Assembly (NCBI GenBank): GCA_032718475.1
Contig: JAUCBJ010006732.1
Coordinates: 1 to 29,419 of the forward strand
Direction of reading: 5' to 3'
Origin: Nemertoderma westbladi
Taxonomy: Eukaryota; Xenacoelomorpha; Nemertodermatida; Nemertodermatidae
DNA: 29,419 bases
Translations under genes and position numbers: made by a program
Part shown: piece after piece, positions 26,626 to 29,419 of the stretch
How positions within the stretch are numbered: the first letter of the stretch is position 1
How the letters are laid out: each line of letters begins with the position of its first letter
The notes under the pieces: model-generated
The model's input: the letters and a program-made list of their open reading frames with translations, nothing else
The model's database searches: none
What the model was told of the DNA's origin: nothing

Positions 26626-29419
26626 CTACTCAAAAAATGACAGAAGGTCGTCCGAAGGATTATTACCAGATTGTTGGTTGTTCATCGAGTCTGGGCCTAG
26701 GTAGGACAGGAGTTCAATAGGGTCCATGGACAGACTGTCGCCAAGCAGGTCAATGTTCTCGGTGCAATCGGCAACACCGTTGATAATATCAGCTGGATCA
26801 AAGTTCAAATCGGAAGGGAATTCACCAGAAGACGAGGGAGCGTTGGATACGGCTGGGCGATTACTGGGCGTGGGAATATTGGAAGGCGTTGATGGTTGGT
26901 TGGAGGGAGCGGGGATGGGAGCGCTGCTGGGCCCGGGGGCGGCCCCAGCGGGGTTCACCGACGAGGGCCGCAGGAAATCGCTGGGAAGATCGCCGGGCAA
27001 CGAGGGAATATTAAAGTCGGGAACGTCGGGGGTGGTTGGGTTGAATCCCGTGGATGATGAGGAAGAGGCGGGGTGGAAGGAATGGGGATCGGGACTGGGG
27101 TTGCTGGAGGTGGAGGGGTGGTACGGGCCGGAGAGCAACGGGGGGTAGGGGAACCCCGTCGGGTGCTCTAAGTTCGCGAGTGGAGGAGCGGGAAGCGAGA
27201 TACCGCTGCTCTTTAATCGCTTCGACTTGGGAGGGAGATGGCAACTCTCGTGGGCGCCAGCCTCTTCTTTGATCATGTCTTTTAATGGAACCGGCATCCA
27301 ATTCGCCGTCTTATCAATAGTAACTTCTTCGTAGTCGGTGTCCCTGATGTTGTGTAACATACTCCATATAAACTCGTCGATCTCTAGGGACTCGAGTAAC
27401 GCTGTTTTACTGCACACCGGACAGCGCCACGCCCCGCGCTCGACGTTAAGCTGCAGGTAGGACTCTAGATCGAAGCATTGTATGTGGCGACAATCGGCGC
27501 CGCGCGCAGGTACCACGATACGTCGGAAGGTTATCGGACACTTTAACGAAACTTTTATGGCAGTTTGTTCGACGGCGTCGATATCGGAGGGGGCACCGGA
27601 AACACCGGAGGCTAAAGACGACGAGAAGTTGCGTTTAATGACGGTGATGGCCTGATCCAAGGGGAGGAGCCGCTTCCGAAGGAGTCCCTCCAGCACGGAG
27701 GCTACCGTCGGACGGTGCACCAACTGCAGGAGGAACAGATGACTGCAACAGCACGCCGTAACCGTGATCTGAATGGTGTTCCTCCCAGGACAGCAGACCC
27801 CTTTAAGGTAGAGCGGCTTGTGGCTGGTTTTATTGTCGCCGCGTTCGATGTTTAGAGGAGTCGCGTTCACAGAAACCTGGACGGAGGAAGGCCAGTTGGT
27901 GTTCATCTGGCGATCCTCGTGGTGATAACATTTGAACTGAAGGTCGACGTCGGCTCGGGACATTACCGTATCGTAAACTGATTGTTTGAGTTGGAACGCG
28001 TGGTTGCTAACCGAGAGATTATGTTCCAACCTGAAGGGATGAAGGATAATCCCCTCCCGCACAGGGAAGGTCAACCGAAGGTCTTCCTGTTTGATCTGCA
28101 ATCCGGTGGGCTTAACGTCCTTCATGATGGAGGGGGGAGGGGGCGCCATGCCAGGGGGGCCGCTAGGGGGGAGTGGGGGGCCCCCCGAATGCCGGATATT
28201 GAAGCTAATATTAGGTTTCACATCGGCGGGTTGGAAGGGGGTCGGGGGCTGCATGCGGTAGACGTTGTTACGGCCGCCCCCCGGGGGCTGGGGGTTGAAC
28301 CCGGGGTTACCCTGGGGCGGCCCGCCCATCATTGCGTTGGGCACCGAGGGCTGCGACAGGATAGGCCGGGAGTAGGGCGACTGGGCCGCCATCCCCGGTT
28401 GCCCCATCGCGCCCTGGTACTGCTGGTACACCGCCGGGTTGCACATGCCGCGTCGATTACTCGGCGGCATCTGATTTGGCGAGGGAAGCGGCTGCTGCGC
28501 CGGGTAGCCCTGCTTGGGGGCGTACGGATTGGCGAGCCCGAAACCGCCACCGCCACGCTGGGGGGCGTATGGCGGCCCAGGGAACCCCGATCTCAGGGGC
28601 CCGACCATCCCGGCCCCCATCATCTGCCCCCCTCGTCCCATCATCACACCGGGCGGTCCCGGTCCGTACATATTGCCTCCGGGGGGAGGGGGGGCACCCT
28701 GCCCCCCGGGCCCCATCTGCGGGTGCATCGGGCGGGACGGGGGACACCCGAACTGAGCGTTAAACTGGCCTCCCCCGCCCATCGGCCCCATGTTGCCGTG
28801 GTACTCGTTGTACGCGTTCATCGCCATCGCTTGCTTCTCCAGCTGTTCGAGGTGCTGTTTCTCCTGGAGTGAGGCGGTCGCCGTGGCTGTGGCAGTAGCT
28901 GTGGCGGTAGCCGCTGCCACTGCTGCCGCAGCTGCGGCCGCCGCCTGTAAGGGGAACTCCTGGACTCCTCCGGGTCCCACCATACCCCCGTGCTGTTCGT
29001 CAACGCACCCCATTCCACCTTGATGCATGTAGTTACCGAGGCCGGGCATTCGGTGCCCGAAGCCCCCGGGGTCCATCGGTTGTCCTCCATTGCCAAACAT
29101 CGCCGCCGACATTCCGCCCATCGCGTTGTAGTTTTTGTGTTGTGGTTGCTGTGACTGGGGGTGGAACTGTCCGCCGCCCATGTTCATACTCATGTGCATC
29201 GAGTTATTGGAGGGTTGCATCGTGTTGGAGCCGGAAACGCTACCCCACACGGTGGTTACGAGACCCACTGACATTCCGTTGCCACCTTGGGGCCCCTGAT
29301 TGCCCTGCTGAGATTGCCATTGGGGCCCCCCGCCGTTGTTGCCCATAGGGTTTCCTCCCATGTGGGCGTGGGAGTGCATTGTCGCGTTTACATCCAATCC
29401 AATACTGGCCAAATCAAAT
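26626..29419 (-). CDS. ZMIZ1: ZMIZ1/2-type PIAS-like SP-RING protein, 5' end beyond window
   Basis: Minus-strand frame from the right edge to TAG at 26628-26626, about 930 codons in one exon. It is open at the edge; the TTG at 29412 is internal Leu, so earlier exon(s) with the N-terminal TPR-like region lie outside. Numbered from 29412, it has VTTVWG at 52-57, a Gly/Met/Pro/Gln-rich part, an Ala run passing into (AT)n then SLQE at about 154-180 (as in vertebrate ZMIZ1), Pro-rich segments, a conserved block from F449, and an SP-RING with C641, H643, C646 and C664-x2-C667. It ends in an acidic/hydrophobic tail ([18 protein letters not shown] and DDLLSFFE) like the ZMIZ transactivation region. 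ZMIZ proteins are nuclear coactivators (androgen receptor, p53, Smad, Notch, BAF complex; Drosophila tonalli) with SUMO-ligase-like domains. ZMIZ1 versus ZMIZ2 is undecided; an invertebrate probably has one pro-ortholog. Confidence 0.95.
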   Translation of the reverse strand, partial: FDLASIGLDVNATMHSHAHMGGNPMGNNGGGPQWQSQQGNQGPQGGNGMSVGLVTTVWGSVSGSNTMQPSNNSMHMSMNMGGGQFHPQSQQPQHKNYNAMGGMSAAMFGNGGQPMDPGGFGHRMPGLGNYMHQGGMGCVDEQHGGMVGPGGVQEFPLQAAAAAAAAVAAATATATATATATASLQEKQHLEQLEKQAMAMNAYNEYHGNMGPMGGGGQFNAQFGCPPSRPMHPQMGPGGQGAPPPPGGNMYGPGPPGVMMGRGGQMMGAGMVGPLRSGFPGPPYAPQRGGGGFGLANPYAPKQGYPAQQPLPSPNQMPPSNRRGMCNPAVYQQYQGAMGQPGMAAQSPYSRPILSQPSVPNAMMGGPPQGNPGFNPQPPGGGRNNVYRMQPPTPFQPADVKPNISFNIRHSGGPPLPPSGPPGMAPPPPSIMKDVKPTGLQIKQEDLRLTFPVREGIILHPFRLEHNLSVSNHAFQLKQSVYDTVMSRADVDLQFKCYHHEDRQMNTNWPSSVQVSVNATPLNIERGDNKTSHKPLYLKGVCCPGRNTIQITVTACCCSHLFLLQLVHRPTVASVLEGLLRKRLLPLDQAITVIKRNFSSSLASGVSGAPSDIDAVEQTAIKVSLKCPITFRRIVVPARGADCRHIQCFDLESYLQLNVERGAWRCPVCSKTALLESLEIDEFIWSMLHNIRDTDYEEVTIDKTANWMPVPLKDMIKEEAGAHESCHLPPKSKRLKSSGISLPAPPLANLEHPTGFPYPPLLSGPYHPSTSSNPSPDPHSFHPASSSSSTGFNPTTPDVPDFNIPSLPGDLPSDFLRPSSVNPAGAAPGPSSAPIPAPSNQPSTPSNIPTPSNRPAVSNAPSSSGEFPSDLNFDPADIINGVADCTENIDLLGDSLSMDPIELLSYLGPDSMNNQQSGNNPSDDLLSFFE
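28876..28951 (-). repeat. Poly-Ala / (Ala-Thr)n coding tract of the ZMIZ gene
   Basis: Mixed GCN codons for Ala followed by alternating GCC/ACN codons for (AT)n. Codon use is varied rather than a pure trinucleotide repeat, so the tract is kept by selection on the peptide rather than by recent slippage. The same tract occurs at the equivalent place in vertebrate ZMIZ1. Confidence 0.8.

Noticed and set aside
27982-28872. 296-codon plus-strand frame within the ZMIZ gene
   Set aside because: Antisense shadow of the G+C-rich Gly/Pro-rich ZMIZ exon, whose minus-strand reading contains conserved domains.

Overview
The window looks like nuclear DNA of a multicellular animal, most likely an aquatic invertebrate. 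The evidence is a clear ZMIZ1/2 (PIAS-like) gene exon at the right end and a metazoan-style C2H2 zinc-finger gene in the middle. The rest is AT-rich, repeat-dense DNA holding pieces of several animal transposon classes: BEL/Pao-like, LINE, Penelope-like and long-TIR DNA elements. The species cannot be named from sequence alone. There is no bacterial operon structure, CRISPR array, or tRNA or rRNA gene that I could recognise.

Left third (1-9854): a layered transposon neighbourhood. A minus-strand open frame (1-1799) runs off the left edge and ends in a DUF1759-like segment typical of BEL/Pao retrotransposon Gag. A second minus-strand ORF (4729-5496) lies upstream of it. Between them is a block (about 1798-4410) bounded and punctuated by a 13-bp palindrome, GTCAC-N3-GTGAC. 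The block also holds a 26-bp minisatellite, one stray monomer of a repeat that recurs near 14.3 kb, and a truncated coding segment of a multicopy family recognisable by FFATSHGKG and DGIGGTVKR. Further right are tandem duplications (about 112 and 289 bp) and an AACGTT-rich element with terminal inverted repeats (7343-9854) that contains a LINE fragment.

Centre (9855-14030): a single-exon gene (11539-13062, plus strand) encodes a 507-residue protein with five C-terminal C2H2 fingers. Its N-terminal segment has the residue spacing of the short motif in front of the GAF domains of PDE5/6/11 phosphodiesterases. A CCAAT/TATA-like promoter lies just upstream.

Right-centre (14030-18809): an old palindromic element built from roughly 177-bp monomers in opposite orientations. 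A 46-bp satellite (about 40 copies) has expanded inside its right arm. A 713-bp element with 214-bp near-perfect terminal inverted repeats and a 9-bp target duplication (Mutator-like, non-autonomous) has then inserted into the satellite.

Right (18810-29419): a Penelope-like fragment between inverted 46-bp arms, a decayed LINE 3' end, about 5 kb with no recognisable gene but several long poly(G/C) tracts, and the 3' part of a ZMIZ gene on the minus strand (26626 to beyond the right edge) as one uninterrupted exon. The two host genes are separate and share no operon-like relationship. Most other sequence is explained by mobile and tandem repeats.
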